A DNA stretch of 64,000 nucleotides from Acidimicrobiales bacterium. Lineage in GTDB: Bacteria > Actinomycetota > Acidimicrobiia > Acidimicrobiales > SHLQ01. This document shows positions 21,187 to 34,812 of the stretch, one piece after another (position 1 is the first letter of the stretch; each line of letters begins with the position of its first letter). The translations under genes were made by a program, and so were the position numbers. Under the pieces are notes generated by a model. It saw only the letters and a program-made list of their open reading frames with translations. It ran no database searches and had not been told where the DNA came from. Location: positions 1-64,000 of the forward strand of contig JAHDDK010000018.1 of assembly GCA_020629375.1 (NCBI GenBank). The letters are read 5' to 3'.

Positions 21187-22227
21187 ATGGACAGGTCCGC
21201 GAGCGCTTCGGAGAACGGCGTCGAGCACACGATCATGGTCGACCTCGGCGATCGGGCGTACCCCGTCGAGATCGGTCACGGCGTTCGGCATCGCATTCGC
21301 GAGCATCTACCGACCTCGGCGATGCGGGCGGCGGTGGTGACGCAGACGAACATTCCGGTCGAGGTCGATACTGGACTCGAACAGCGGGTGTTCACGATCG
21401 GTGACGGCGAGGCGCACAAGGTCCCGGCGACCGTTCATGAGTTGTGCCGCGATTTCGCCCAGTGGGGGCTCAACCGCAACGATGTGGTGGTCGGCGTGGG
21501 CGGTGGGATCGTCACCGACCTGGCTGGATTCGCCGCATCGGTCTATCACCGCGGTGTCCCCGTGATTCATGTACCGACAACGCTGCTCGGACAGATCGAC
21601 GCTGCGATCGGGGGTAAGACCGGGGTGAATCTCGTCGAGGGCAAGAACCTGATGGGGAGCTACTGGCAGCCCGCCGCAGTGTTGTGTGACCTCAACACGC
21701 TCGACTCGCTTCCCGAACGGGAGTTTCGTGCCGGGCTGGGCGAACTTGCGAAGTATCACTTTCTTGGTGGCGGGCAGCTCGACGAGCTGCCGCTCGCCCA
21801 ACGCGTTGCGGCCTCGGTGAGAATCAAGGCGGACGCGGTCATGGCGGACGAGCGTGAGGGTGGCCGTCGGGCGCTGCTCAATTACGGCCACACACTCGGT
21901 CACGCTCTGGAGACATCGAGCGATCACGCCCTGCTCCACGGCGAGGCCGTCGCCGTGGGGATCGTATATGCCGCCGAAGTCGCTGCGGCCATGGGGCGAA
22001 TCGATGCCGATCGAGTGGCCGAACATCGGCGGGTGATCGGAGCATACGACCTACCCATGCGGCCGCCGCCGGGCATCGACTTCGGAGACGTCCGGCCGCT
22101 ATTCGGCCGCGACAAGAAGGCACTGACCGGAGTGACGTTCATTCTCGATGGTGACGCCGGTTGTGAGATCGTCGACGACGTTCCGGACGAGGCACTCGAG
22201 GCCGCCTGGGCGGCACTGTGCCGCTGA
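21187..22227 (+). CDS. aroB: 3-dehydroquinate synthase
   Basis: GVGGGIVTDLAGFAASVYHRGVPVIHVPTTLLGQIDAAIGGKTGVNL. Confidence 0.96.
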   Translation: MDRSASASENGVEHTIMVDLGDRAYPVEIGHGVRHRIREHLPTSAMRAAVVTQTNIPVEVDTGLEQRVFTIGDGEAHKVPATVHELCRDFAQWGLNRNDVVVGVGGGIVTDLAGFAASVYHRGVPVIHVPTTLLGQIDAAIGGKTGVNLVEGKNLMGSYWQPAAVLCDLNTLDSLPEREFRAGLGELAKYHFLGGGQLDELPLAQRVAASVRIKADAVMADEREGGRRALLNYGHTLGHALETSSDHALLHGEAVAVGIVYAAEVAAAMGRIDADRVAEHRRVIGAYDLPMRPPPGIDFGDVRPLFGRDKKALTGVTFILDGDAGCEIVDDVPDEALEAAWAALCR

Positions 22228-23342
22228 CCGGCGACGCCACCGAACGCACCGGATCTGGTCCGCTGATGCAGGCGCGCTCCGAGACGATCCGCCGAGCCCT
22301 TCGAGAACACCAATTCGAGGCGCTGGTGGTTTCGCATCCGACCAACATTCGATGGCTGACCGGATTCGCAGGATCCTCCGGCACGGTCATCGTTGATTCC
22401 GGGTCCATGACCTTGGTGACCGATCATCGGTACGGCGAACGTGCTCCCGAAGAGATCGAAAGTGCCGGAGCGGACTGTGTCGTCGACATCGCCGCGGGGC
22501 GTGGAATCACCGCAGCCGCGGCTCACCTCGACAGCTATGCCACGATCGGAATCGAAGGCGATCATCTCTCGATGAATGCCGGAGAACAGTGGCGAGCGCG
22601 TTTCGGCGAGACGCGTATCCGACCGACCTCGGGCATCGTCGAGGCTGGGCGCGCGATCAAGGACCAGGCCGAACTCGGCGCGATGCGTCGAGCCGCGGCA
22701 ATCGCCGACATCGTTCTGGCCGAGACGATCGACGCCGGCCTCGAAGGGCGCACCGAAGCCGACATCGCCCGAACGATCGAGGACGGAATCCGAGGTCACG
22801 GCGCAGACGGCCCAGCATTCGACACGATCGTCGCTTCAGGCCCCAATGCAGCTCGACCTCACCACGCCCCGACGCAACGCACCATCCAGCCGCAGGATCT
22901 CGTGATCATCGACATGGGAGCGACGGTCGACGGCTACCGCTCCGACATGACTCGCACATTCGTGATCGGGGAACCGGACCCGGACCAGCGACGACTCCTC
23001 GACGCAGTATTCGACGCGCAACGCCTCGGTGTCGCGGCCGTCGCGCCCGGTGTCGGGTTCGCGGACGTCGACGCGGCGTGCCGTTCGTACCTGGAATCCA
23101 TCGGGCTCGGTGACGCCTTCGTCCACGGAACCGGCCACGGCGTTGGTCTGGACATCCACGAAGCCCCCGCTGTGTCGTCGACGGCGACTGGTACGCTCAC
23201 CGCCGGTCACGTCATCACCGTGGAGCCCGGGTGCTACCTCCCCGGAATCGGTGGTGTGCGTTGGGAGGACACCGTCGTCGTGACCACCGATGGCGCCGAA
23301 CCCCTGACGCTCGCCCCCAAAGCTCCCTCACGTTCTCGCTAG
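22218..23342 (+). CDS. pepP: Xaa-Pro aminopeptidase / M24 family metallopeptidase
   Basis: [54 protein letters not shown]. Confidence 0.88.
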   Translation: MPLTGDATERTGSGPLMQARSETIRRALREHQFEALVVSHPTNIRWLTGFAGSSGTVIVDSGSMTLVTDHRYGERAPEEIESAGADCVVDIAAGRGITAAAAHLDSYATIGIEGDHLSMNAGEQWRARFGETRIRPTSGIVEAGRAIKDQAELGAMRRAAAIADIVLAETIDAGLEGRTEADIARTIEDGIRGHGADGPAFDTIVASGPNAARPHHAPTQRTIQPQDLVIIDMGATVDGYRSDMTRTFVIGEPDPDQRRLLDAVFDAQRLGVAAVAPGVGFADVDAACRSYLESIGLGDAFVHGTGHGVGLDIHEAPAVSSTATGTLTAGHVITVEPGCYLPGIGGVRWEDTVVVTTDGAEPLTLAPKAPSRSR

Positions 23343-23350
23343 GAGTCCCA

Positions 23351-23914
23351 ATGCCCACAATCACCACGAACGACTTGAAGAACGGGATGCACCTCGATCT
23401 CGACGGTGACCTCGTGCAGATCCAGGCCTTTCAGCACGTGAAGCCCGGAAAGGGCCCCGCCTTCGTACGGACGACCCTGAAGAACGTCCGCAGCGGATCG
23501 ACGGTCGACCGGACCTTCCGAGCCGGCGAGAAGGTCGAACGAGTCATGATCGACAAGCGCGACATGCAGTACCTGTACCGCGATGGCGAGGACTACGTGT
23601 TCATGGACAACGAGACGTACGACCAACGCAACGTCGCTCCCGCGACGCTTGGCGAGGCGGCGCACTACATCATCGAAGGCCGGTCAGCGACCGTCATGCT
23701 GTTCGGTGAGGAGATCATCGGCACCGACCTTCCAGCCTCGGTCGAGCTGACCATCGCGCAAACCGAGCCTGGTGTGCAGGGCGACCGTTCGTCGGGTGGC
23801 ACGAAGCCCGCAACGCTGGAGACCGGCAAGGAAATTCAGGTGCCCCTATTCGTCAACATCGGCGACGTCGTCAAAGTCGACACTCGCTCCGGCGACTACT
23901 TGTCCCGAGCGTGA
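23351..23914 (+). CDS. efp: elongation factor P
   Basis: [40 protein letters not shown]. Confidence 0.97.
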   Translation: MPTITTNDLKNGMHLDLDGDLVQIQAFQHVKPGKGPAFVRTTLKNVRSGSTVDRTFRAGEKVERVMIDKRDMQYLYRDGEDYVFMDNETYDQRNVAPATLGEAAHYIIEGRSATVMLFGEEIIGTDLPASVELTIAQTEPGVQGDRSSGGTKPATLETGKEIQVPLFVNIGDVVKVDTRSGDYLSRA

Positions 23915-24318
23915 CCGATCCGTTCAAGCTCACCCGGCGCGAAGACCGGGAGATCGCTCTCGCATTGCTGTACGAGGCCGACATGACGGGCGACGACATG
24001 GCTACCGTGCTCGCTCGCCAACTCGAAGAAGACGGCTATGGGCTGGATGTTGCAACCGGTGTCGCAGCGAACCTCGCCGATCTCGATTCAATGATCGACG
24101 CAACGTCGGGTGATTGGCCGGTCTCGCGAATGGCCGGGATCGACCGAACGATCCTGAGGATGGGCGTCTTCGAGCTCGCTCACCGCCACGAGGTGCCGAC
24201 GTCAGCAGTCGTGTCGGAGGCCGTCGCGCTCGCCAATCAATACTCGACCGAGAAGTCTGCGCCGTTCATCAACGGCATCCTCGCAGCGTTGACGAAGTCG
24301 CTGCGGCCCGATGCGTGA
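23911..24318 (+). CDS. nusB: transcription antitermination factor NusB
   Basis: [36 protein letters not shown]-like core, PFINGILA; overlaps efp by 4 nt. Confidence 0.93.
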   Translation: MTDPFKLTRREDREIALALLYEADMTGDDMATVLARQLEEDGYGLDVATGVAANLADLDSMIDATSGDWPVSRMAGIDRTILRMGVFELAHRHEVPTSAVVSEAVALANQYSTEKSAPFINGILAALTKSLRPDA

Positions 24319-24872
24319 GCGCTGATTGGGTGAACGACCTGGCATCGGTCGGAGAGTACCGACTGCGATGCTGGACGTCAGCGGATGCGACTGCGCTCGC
24401 GGCAGCATGGCAGGACGAGGACATTGCACGCTGGAATCCGGTTCCCGACGACACCTCCGAGGCTGCTGCGCGACGCTGGATTGAGCGCCACTGCATGCCG
24501 GCGATCGACGGAGCCTCTGTCGATTTAGTTGTGACGAGCGCGACGCGGGGGTCAGACCCCCGCGTCGCGCTCGAATTCGCCGAAAGCCAGGCCGACCCGG
24601 TCATCGGAGAGATCGGCTTGCGTATCGATCCGTCTCGAATGATCGGCGAGATCGGGTTTTGGTTGGATGCGTCGTACCGCGGACGTCAGATCAGCGGGTC
24701 TCTACTCGGTCTTTGCCGCGTGTTGGTGGCCGCAGTGGGATCGCCCACTACTGTCGCCGTAGTCGATGCGAAGAACGTCGCAGCGAAGTCCTCGATCAAC
24801 CGCGTCGGATGGCCGGAGGTGCAGACGCGGCCTGGCTCGGGAGTGGTGGCCTTCCAGGTCCCGGTCGGCTGA
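24315..24872 (+). CDS. GNAT family N-acetyltransferase (RimJ/RimL-like) with palindrome-derived insertion
   Basis: GTG start overlapping nusB; LRCWTSADATALAAAWQDEDIARWNPVP and GEIGFWLDASYRGRQISGSLL motifs. Confidence 0.8.
   Translation: MSADWVNDLASVGEYRLRCWTSADATALAAAWQDEDIARWNPVPDDTSEAAARRWIERHCMPAIDGASVDLVVTSATRGSDPRVALEFAESQADPVIGEIGLRIDPSRMIGEIGFWLDASYRGRQISGSLLGLCRVLVAAVGSPTTVAVVDAKNVAAKSSINRVGWPEVQTRPGSGVVAFQVPVG
24535..24573. repeat. 39-bp perfect palindrome inside the GNAT CDS
   Basis: cgagcgcgacgcgggggtc-a-gacccccgcgtcgcgctcg: 19-bp arms around a single A. Confidence 0.95.
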
Positions 24873-24875
24873 CGC

Positions 24876-25772
24876 TCAGGTCCGTAGTCCGCCGGATACG
24901 ACGGTCACGGCGTGGCCGCCGACCCAGATCTCACCGTCGGCCTCGGACACATGGACTCGGCCTGCTCGCCCGAGCGCCGTGCCTTGCGACGCCACGTAGG
25001 GGGCGACGAGGTCGCCGTCGCGTAGCAACCACTGTGCGAGGGCAGCATTGAGACTTCCGGTGACTGGATCTTCGGCCGGTGATCCGCCGGCACGAAAGAA
25101 CGCTCGCACTTCGAGTGCCGGATCTCCGCCCGTCGTCGCAGCCACACCGACCTTTCCGACGACACCGACGGGATGAGGCCCGGCGACGCCGATGTCGTAG
25201 CTCTCCACGGCACCGAAGTTGGGAGTGAGCGCAAGCACGGCCTCCGCGTCTTTGAGCATGACGGCGACCCATCCCGGCCCGTTGTCGGCCCACTGGGCCT
25301 TGATGATCTCGCTGCGATCGATCTGCAACACTGCGCAGACGAGATCGAGCTCGGCCTCATCGACGTCGCCGCCGCGAATCAACTCGGGAGCCGCGAACGC
25401 CAGACGTCCACTGTCGCGACGGAGCGTGACGAGGCCGATTCCGCACTCCTGGACGATCGTGTCGTCCGCGTGGGGGGCGCCACCAGCCTCAAGCCAAGCA
25501 TGACACGTGCCAATCGTCGGATGGCCAGCGAAGGGGAGCTCGTTGCCGGGGGTGAAGATGCGAACTCGGTAGTCCGCTGCCGGGTCGGTGGGCGGGAGGA
25601 CGAACGTCGTTTCCGACAGGTTCGTCCAGTGAGCGATGTGTTGCATCTCGTCAGTCGAGAGGTCGTGGTCATCGCAGAACACGACGGCGACCGGATTTCC
25701 ACGGAACGCCGTGTCCGTGAAAACGTCGACTTGGCTGAATCGATGAGAGTTGGCCATGAAAAAGTCTGCCAC
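24876..25772 (-). CDS. PhzF family phenazine biosynthesis-like isomerase
   Basis: FSQVDVFTDTAFRGNPVAVV, LPFAGHPTIGTCH, EDPVTGSLNAALA. Confidence 0.92.
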   Translation of the reverse strand: MADFFMANSHRFSQVDVFTDTAFRGNPVAVVFCDDHDLSTDEMQHIAHWTNLSETTFVLPPTDPAADYRVRIFTPGNELPFAGHPTIGTCHAWLEAGGAPHADDTIVQECGIGLVTLRRDSGRLAFAAPELIRGGDVDEAELDLVCAVLQIDRSEIIKAQWADNGPGWVAVMLKDAEAVLALTPNFGAVESYDIGVAGPHPVGVVGKVGVAATTGGDPALEVRAFFRAGGSPAEDPVTGSLNAALAQWLLRDGDLVAPYVASQGTALGRAGRVHVSEADGEIWVGGHAVTVVSGGLRT

Positions 25773-25816
25773 GGCTTGTTTCGGTTCGGACCCAAACCAC
25801 TACGGTGTGATTCTGA

Positions 25817-25847
25817 CCGTGAAACGAGTCCCGTGAGGCTCGTACGG
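25817..25847 (+). promoter_or_regulatory. PyrR-binding RNA hairpin in pyrR leader
   Basis: CCGT-gaa-ACG-AGTCCCGTGAGGCT-CGT-ACGG; loop matches PyrR consensus ARUCCNGNGAGGYU; followed by AGGAGG and pyrR ATG. Confidence 0.85.
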
Positions 25848-25858
25848 CCAGGAGGATC

Positions 25859-26509
25859 ATGTCGACTCGCCCCGAGACGGGCGCCGGTTCGGATGCGAAT
25901 GGCGCCGACGAGCAGACCGATGCCCTGGCCCCCGTGTTCGGCCGACGTGCCGCTCGGACGTTCGTGGCCCGCACCGAAGTCCTGACGAACGATGACATCA
26001 GCCGGGCCGTGCGGCGTATGGCCCACGAGATCCTCGAACGCAACCACGGTCTTCACCACGTCGTGATCGTCGGGCTCGAACGCGGCGGTGTCCCGATTGC
26101 TCACGCAATCGCCGCTGCGCTGAATCACATCGACCCCCAGCCCGACGACGTTCCACTGGGCACCCTCGACGCCTCGTTTCATCGAGACGATCTTGGCGGG
26201 CAGCCAGGATCGATCATTCCGGCGGTGACGACGATGCCCTTCGATGTCACGGATCGGCATGTGATTCTCTGCGACGACGTCCTGTTCACGGGACGCACTG
26301 TTCGGGCTGCGCTCGATGCGGTCACGGACTTTGGACGGCCGCGGAGCATCCAGCTCGCCGTTCTGGTCGACCGCGGGCACCGTGAGCTCCCGATCCGACC
26401 CGACTACGTGGGCAAGAACCTGCCCACGTCTCGCTCCGAATCGGTGCAGGCGACCCTCGCTGGAGTTGCTATCGGCGAGTACCGCACGACCGAGACCGAC
26501 GCCCCGTGA
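25859..26509 (+). CDS. pyrR: bifunctional pyr operon regulator/uracil phosphoribosyltransferase PyrR
   Basis: DDISRAVRRMAHEILERNHG, VIVGLERGGVPIAHAI, VILCDDVLFTGRTVRAALDA. Confidence 0.95.
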   Translation: MSTRPETGAGSDANGADEQTDALAPVFGRRAARTFVARTEVLTNDDISRAVRRMAHEILERNHGLHHVVIVGLERGGVPIAHAIAAALNHIDPQPDDVPLGTLDASFHRDDLGGQPGSIIPAVTTMPFDVTDRHVILCDDVLFTGRTVRAALDAVTDFGRPRSIQLAVLVDRGHRELPIRPDYVGKNLPTSRSESVQATLAGVAIGEYRTTETDAP

Positions 26510-27432
26510 AGGATCTACTCACGATCGATCAGCTCGGGGCCAGCGGGATCGACGAGATCATGCAGGCCGCCGACGCCATGGCTGAGGTTTGTGCACGGCC
26601 TGTCCCAAAGGTGCCGGCGCTGAAGGGCCGAACTGTGGCATCGATGTTCTTCGAGGACTCGACTCGCACGCGGACGAGCTTCGAGACCGCCGCCCGGCGA
26701 TTGTCTGCCGACGTGTTGAACTTCTCCGCATCGTCCAGTTCGGTCAACAAGGGCGAGTCGCTACGAGACACCGTCGAGACGATCGAGGCGATGGGCGTCG
26801 ATGCGATCGTTGTTCGGCATCGGTCTTCGGGGGCGCCCCAACAGATCGCTCGCTGGGCCAAGGCGTCGGTGATCAATGGCGGGGACGGCTGGCACGCACA
26901 TCCGACGCAGTCGTTGCTCGACGTCTACACGATCCGCGAAGAAGGCCGCCGTTTCGACGGTCTGAACATCGCCATCGTCGGCGACATCAGCCACTCGCGC
27001 GTCGCCCGATCGAACGTCGCGGCCTACCGTGCGCTCGGTGCCAACGTCACTGTCGTTGCTCCGCCGACCCTTCTGCCGCCGCATGTCGAAACGCTTGGCG
27101 CGTCCGTCAGCCACGACCTCGACGCGGTTCTCGCCGACACGGATGTGCTCTATCTGCTGCGGATGCAACGCGAACGCATGGATCAAGCGCTCGTCCCCTC
27201 ACTCGGGGAGTATCACCGGGCCTTCGGACTGACCCTCGACCGCGCCCGAACGCTGCCGGCAAGCTCGCTGATCATGCACCCCGGTCCGATGAATCGCGGG
27301 GTCGAGATCAGCCCCGAAGTCATCGACGACCCCCGTGTCCGAGTGCTCAACCAGGTGACGAACGGGGTCATCGTGCGCATGGCGGTCCTCTACTTGGTGT
27401 TGTCATCGGCAGCCGGGGGGAGCGCGCCATGA
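26506..27432 (+). CDS. pyrB: aspartate carbamoyltransferase catalytic subunit
   Basis: FFEDSTRTRTSFETAARRLSADVLNFSASSSSVNKGES, HPTQSLLD, HPGPMNRGVEI. Confidence 0.96.
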   Translation: MKDLLTIDQLGASGIDEIMQAADAMAEVCARPVPKVPALKGRTVASMFFEDSTRTRTSFETAARRLSADVLNFSASSSSVNKGESLRDTVETIEAMGVDAIVVRHRSSGAPQQIARWAKASVINGGDGWHAHPTQSLLDVYTIREEGRRFDGLNIAIVGDISHSRVARSNVAAYRALGANVTVVAPPTLLPPHVETLGASVSHDLDAVLADTDVLYLLRMQRERMDQALVPSLGEYHRAFGLTLDRARTLPASSLIMHPGPMNRGVEISPEVIDDPRVRVLNQVTNGVIVRMAVLYLVLSSAAGGSAP

Positions 27433-28721
27433 TCACGATCATCCGCAACGCCCAGATCGGACCGGACGGCGACAAGGCCGACGTTCGCATCGAGAACGGC
27501 ACGATTTCGGCTATCGGCGATCTCGGTGAGGTGGCCGGCGCACACGAACTCGACGGAAGCGACGCAGTCGTCGTTCCGGGATTCGTCGATCTTCGTGCCC
27601 ATCTCCGCGAGCCCGGCCGCGAAGAAGCCGAGACGATCGCCACGGGTTCTCGTGGCGCAGCGCTCGGCGGATTCACTGCCGTTGTCGCCATGCCCAACAC
27701 CGACCCCGCAATCGATTCGCCGGGAGCCGTACGAGACCTTCGGGCTCTCGCCGAAGGCGCGTCGTGCGAAGTCGTTGCTGCTGCGGCGCTCACCGTCGGC
27801 CGGGCGGGCGCACTGCTCACTCCAATGGGAGAACTCGCAGCCGTCGGCGTTCGAATCTTCAGCGATGCTGACCGAACGGTCAGCGACACCGGACTGATGC
27901 GCCGGATCATGGAGTACGCCACGGGCTTGACCGCGGTCGCCGGCGGCGAGCCCATCGTGTTGTCGCATCATTGCGACGACGTTCACCTCAGCGCAGGCGC
28001 ACATATGCACGAGGGGGAGTGGTCCACGCATCTCGGCATCCGTGGGGTGCCTCGTGAGGCCGAAACGATCATGCTTGCCCGGGACATCGCGCTCGCTCGC
28101 AAGACGGGTTGTCGCCTCCACGTTCCTCACGTGTCTGCCGCCGAGTCGGTAGCGATGATCGCCGAAGCCAAGGCCGATGGCCTCGCGATCACTGCAGACG
28201 TGACTGTGCATCACCTGGTCTTTACCGATGCCGACTGTGCCTCGTTTGATCCGGTGTTCAAGGTGACACCGCCGTTTCGCACCGAGGTTGATCGGGCCGC
28301 GCTCGAGGCCGGCGTCCTCGACGGCACCATCGACGCGATCGTCACCGATCACGCACCACACGAACCGCACACGAAGGAGTTTCCGTTCGACGAGGCGCCA
28401 CCCGGAGTGATTGGATTCGAGACCGCACTCGGGGCGCTCCTCACCGACACGGACGTCTCTTTGGGACGCATCGTCGAAGCCATGTCAATCGTGCCTGCCC
28501 AGATCGCCGGGATCGGCGAGCGGCACGGGCGCCCGATCGCCGTCGGCCAACCGGCCAATCTCGCGGTCGTCGATCTCGACCACGAGTGGTCCGTCGATGG
28601 TTCGGCGATGGCCAGCAGAAGTCACAACACCCCATGGCATGGACGGGTCCTTCGTGGGGCCGTCCGCCATACGATTTTCGAAGGCGACGTCGTCGTCGAT
28701 GGAGGAGAAGCACAACGATGA
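27429..28721 (+). CDS. pyrC: dihydroorotase
   Basis: VVPGFVDLRAHLREPGREEAETI, MPNTDPAID, IVTDHAPHE. Confidence 0.95.
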   Translation: MITIIRNAQIGPDGDKADVRIENGTISAIGDLGEVAGAHELDGSDAVVVPGFVDLRAHLREPGREEAETIATGSRGAALGGFTAVVAMPNTDPAIDSPGAVRDLRALAEGASCEVVAAAALTVGRAGALLTPMGELAAVGVRIFSDADRTVSDTGLMRRIMEYATGLTAVAGGEPIVLSHHCDDVHLSAGAHMHEGEWSTHLGIRGVPREAETIMLARDIALARKTGCRLHVPHVSAAESVAMIAEAKADGLAITADVTVHHLVFTDADCASFDPVFKVTPPFRTEVDRAALEAGVLDGTIDAIVTDHAPHEPHTKEFPFDEAPPGVIGFETALGALLTDTDVSLGRIVEAMSIVPAQIAGIGERHGRPIAVGQPANLAVVDLDHEWSVDGSAMASRSHNTPWHGRVLRGAVRHTIFEGDVVVDGGEAQR

Positions 28722-29807
28722 GCATCCGGGAAGCAGCTCTAGTCCTCGCCGACGGCGAGGTCTTCGAGGGCGAGGCGATCGGTGCCGATGTTCCGGGCGG
28801 TGTGAGCACGGGTGAAGTCGTGTTCAACACCGTCATGACGGGCTACCAGGAGGTGATGACCGACCCGAGCTACGCCGGGCAGATCATCACTTTCACCTAC
28901 CCCCACATCGGCAACTACGGCACGAACAGCACCGACAACGAATCCCGCGGCACGTTCTGCCGAGGCGTGATTATTCGCGAACCTGCCCGCCTCTCGTCCA
29001 ACTACCGAAACGAAGAAGACCTCGATGCGTTCCTCATCCGGCATGGTCTCGCAGGCATCGCGGGGATCGACACCCGTCGCCTGACCCGCCACATCCGCGA
29101 CCACGGTGCCATTCCCGGCGCCTTCGGAACGGCGTCGATCGAAGAACTCACGGCGGCTGCCACGGCAGCCCCGAGCACCGACGGACTCGATCTCGTCGCG
29201 ACGGTCACCTGCGACGAGCCCTATACCGTCGACGCATCGCCCGACGCCCGTGCCAACCGGCGAATCGTGGCCATGGACTTCGGGATCAAGACGTCGATCC
29301 TCGAGCAACTGCGCCAGATCGGCACGGTCGACGTCGTCCCGGCGTCGACCACCGCCGAGGAGATCATGGCTCGCAACCCCGACGGGGTCTTCCTCTCGAA
29401 CGGTCCGGGCGACCCCGAGCCGCTTCAGTACATCCGAGACACGATCGGAGCGCTGCTCGGCGCGGTGCCCGTGTTCGGCATCTGCCTCGGGCACCAGCTT
29501 CTTGCGGCAACCCTCGGCGCCGAGACTTACAAGCTGCCCTTCGGCCACCACGGTGGGAACCAGCCGGTCCAGCGCCTCCGAGATGGTCAGGTCGAGATCA
29601 CCTCGCAGAATCACAACTACGCGGTGACCGAGGCGTCGCTCGTCGAGGCCGAGCTGACGCACATCAACCTGAACGACAACACCGTTCAGGGGATGCGGTG
29701 CACGACCAAGCCGGCGTTCAGCGTCCAGTACCACCCCGAAGCGGGTCCTGGCCCGCACGACTCCCGTTACCTCTTCGACGACTTCAACGACCTGATGGAG
29801 GCTTTCG

Positions 29808-29821
<14 letters not shown>
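28718..29821 (+). CDS. carA: carbamoyl-phosphate synthase small subunit
   Basis: [21 protein letters not shown], class I GATase [12 protein letters not shown]. Confidence 0.97.
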
Positions 29822-33085
<3,264 letters not shown>

Positions 33086-33089
<4 letters not shown>

Positions 33090-34063
33090 GCCTGCTCGAT
33101 CGGCTTCCGGCGAGGCGACCGTCCGGCGTGTCCGCGCGAGTCGACCTCGCCGCGCAAGTCGGTCGGGTCAGCCTGCCCAACCCGGTCATGACCGCCTCCG
33201 GCACGGCGGGTCACGGTGCCGAACTCGGCGCATATTTCGAGCTCGACGCGCTCGGAGCGCTTGTCGTGAAGTCGCTGTCGGTGATGCCCTGGGAGGGAAA
33301 TCCGGGACCTCGCGTTACACCGTTGCCCGGCGCGATGATGAACAGCGTTGGGCTCCAGGGACCCGGCGTATCGGGGTGGATCGAGCACGAGCTTCCCGCC
33401 GTTCGTCGATCCGGCGCACGCCTGGTCGTGAGCCTCTGGGGGCGGACCGTCGAGGAGTATCGCGACGCAGCTCAGGCGCTCGTCGATGTCCAAGACGACC
33501 TGATCGCCGTCGAGCTGAACGTCAGCTGCCCAAACCTCGAAGACCGGCGAAAGATGTTTGCGCACTCGGGGTCGAGCGTTGCCGAAGTCCTCGATGCGAC
33601 CTCGATGATCGAGGTTCCGCGCTGGGCGAAGCTGAGTCCGAACGTCTCCGACATCGCCTCGATCGCGGGCGCGGCAGGCGACGCCGGCGCCGACGCCGTC
33701 ACGCTCACGAACACATTGCTTGGCTTGGTTCTCGATCCGGTGACCGGACAGCCGGTCCTGGGCGGGGGAGGAGGCGGCGTCTCGGGACCTGCCATGCGCG
33801 CCGTGGCATTGCGGGCCGTGTTCGATGTCTCCGCAGCTCACCCGGACCTACCGGTCATCGGGGTCGGTGGCATCGCCAACGCCACCGACGTGGTGCAGTA
33901 CCTTCGAGCCGGTGCCTCGGCGGTACAGGTCGGAACCGCAACTTTCGCCGATCCCCGAGCCACCATCCGCATCATCACCGAACTCGATGAGTGGTGTCGT
34001 GCTCACTCGGTCGCCTCCGTGGCCGACCTGGTTCGTACGGCGCACTCTGGAGGCCCGCAATGA
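33086..34063 (+). CDS. pyrD: dihydroorotate dehydrogenase
   Basis: [46 protein letters not shown]. Confidence 0.94.
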
Positions 34064-34755
34064 CCGAGGTACCCGAAGAACTCCGCTCGAAGCTCTGTTT
34101 GGCGCTCGACGTTGACGACATGGTCCAGGCGGTTCGCCTGGGCAAAGAGTTGTCGCCGTGGTTTGGCGTCGCCAAGGTCGGACTCGAGCTCTTCACCGCC
34201 GCCGGCACCGATGCCATCGGCACACTTCACGGTCTCGGTTTCGACGTGTTCCTCGATCTCAAGATGTACGACATCCCGACGACGGTCGAGAAGGCGTCTC
34301 GGGTCCTCGGCGCTCTCGGCGTCTCCTACGCGACCTATCACGCCCAGGGCGGGGTCGACGTGCTGAAGGCGGGCGCGGACGGCCTTCGCACGGGTGCCGC
34401 GAATGCCGGACTACCCGAGCCGTGCCCGCTCGCCATCACGGTTCTGACGTCGGACGCCGACGCTCCGGACCACATCATGCCCAAGCGAGTGCTGACCGCG
34501 GCCGAAGCTGGCATGGGTGGCATTGTGTGCTCGGTCGACCAAGTGAAGGAAGCTCGTCACTACGCGCCCCGTATGGTTGCTGTCACGCCAGGCATTCGCT
34601 CGGAGGGTGGCGAGACCCACGACCAAGCGAGGGTCGCTACTCCCAAGGTCGCGATCGAGGCCGGTTCGGATTTGTTGGTCGTTGGCCGGGCGGTCACCCT
34701 CGCCGACGACAAGGCCGCCGCCGCCGGGGCAATCGTGGACGGCATTCTCAGCTGA
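34060..34755 (+). CDS. pyrF: orotidine 5'-phosphate decarboxylase (type 1)
   Basis: LALDVDD, FLDLKMYDIPTTVEKA, TPGIRSEG. Confidence 0.95.
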   Translation: MTEVPEELRSKLCLALDVDDMVQAVRLGKELSPWFGVAKVGLELFTAAGTDAIGTLHGLGFDVFLDLKMYDIPTTVEKASRVLGALGVSYATYHAQGGVDVLKAGADGLRTGAANAGLPEPCPLAITVLTSDADAPDHIMPKRVLTAAEAGMGGIVCSVDQVKEARHYAPRMVAVTPGIRSEGGETHDQARVATPKVAIEAGSDLLVVGRAVTLADDKAAAAGAIVDGILS

Positions 34756-34762
34756 GAAAAGT

Positions 34763-34788
34763 CCCCGAACGTTGTCAACGTTTCGGGG
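34763..34788. repeat. inverted repeat between pyrF and the sigma factor gene
   Basis: ccccga-acgttg-t-caacgt-t-tcgggg, near-perfect stem with one bulged T and no downstream T-tract; terminator or operator/promoter element. Confidence 0.7.
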
Positions 34789-34812
34789 CGCAGTCGGCGT
34801 ATGTGAGACCAC

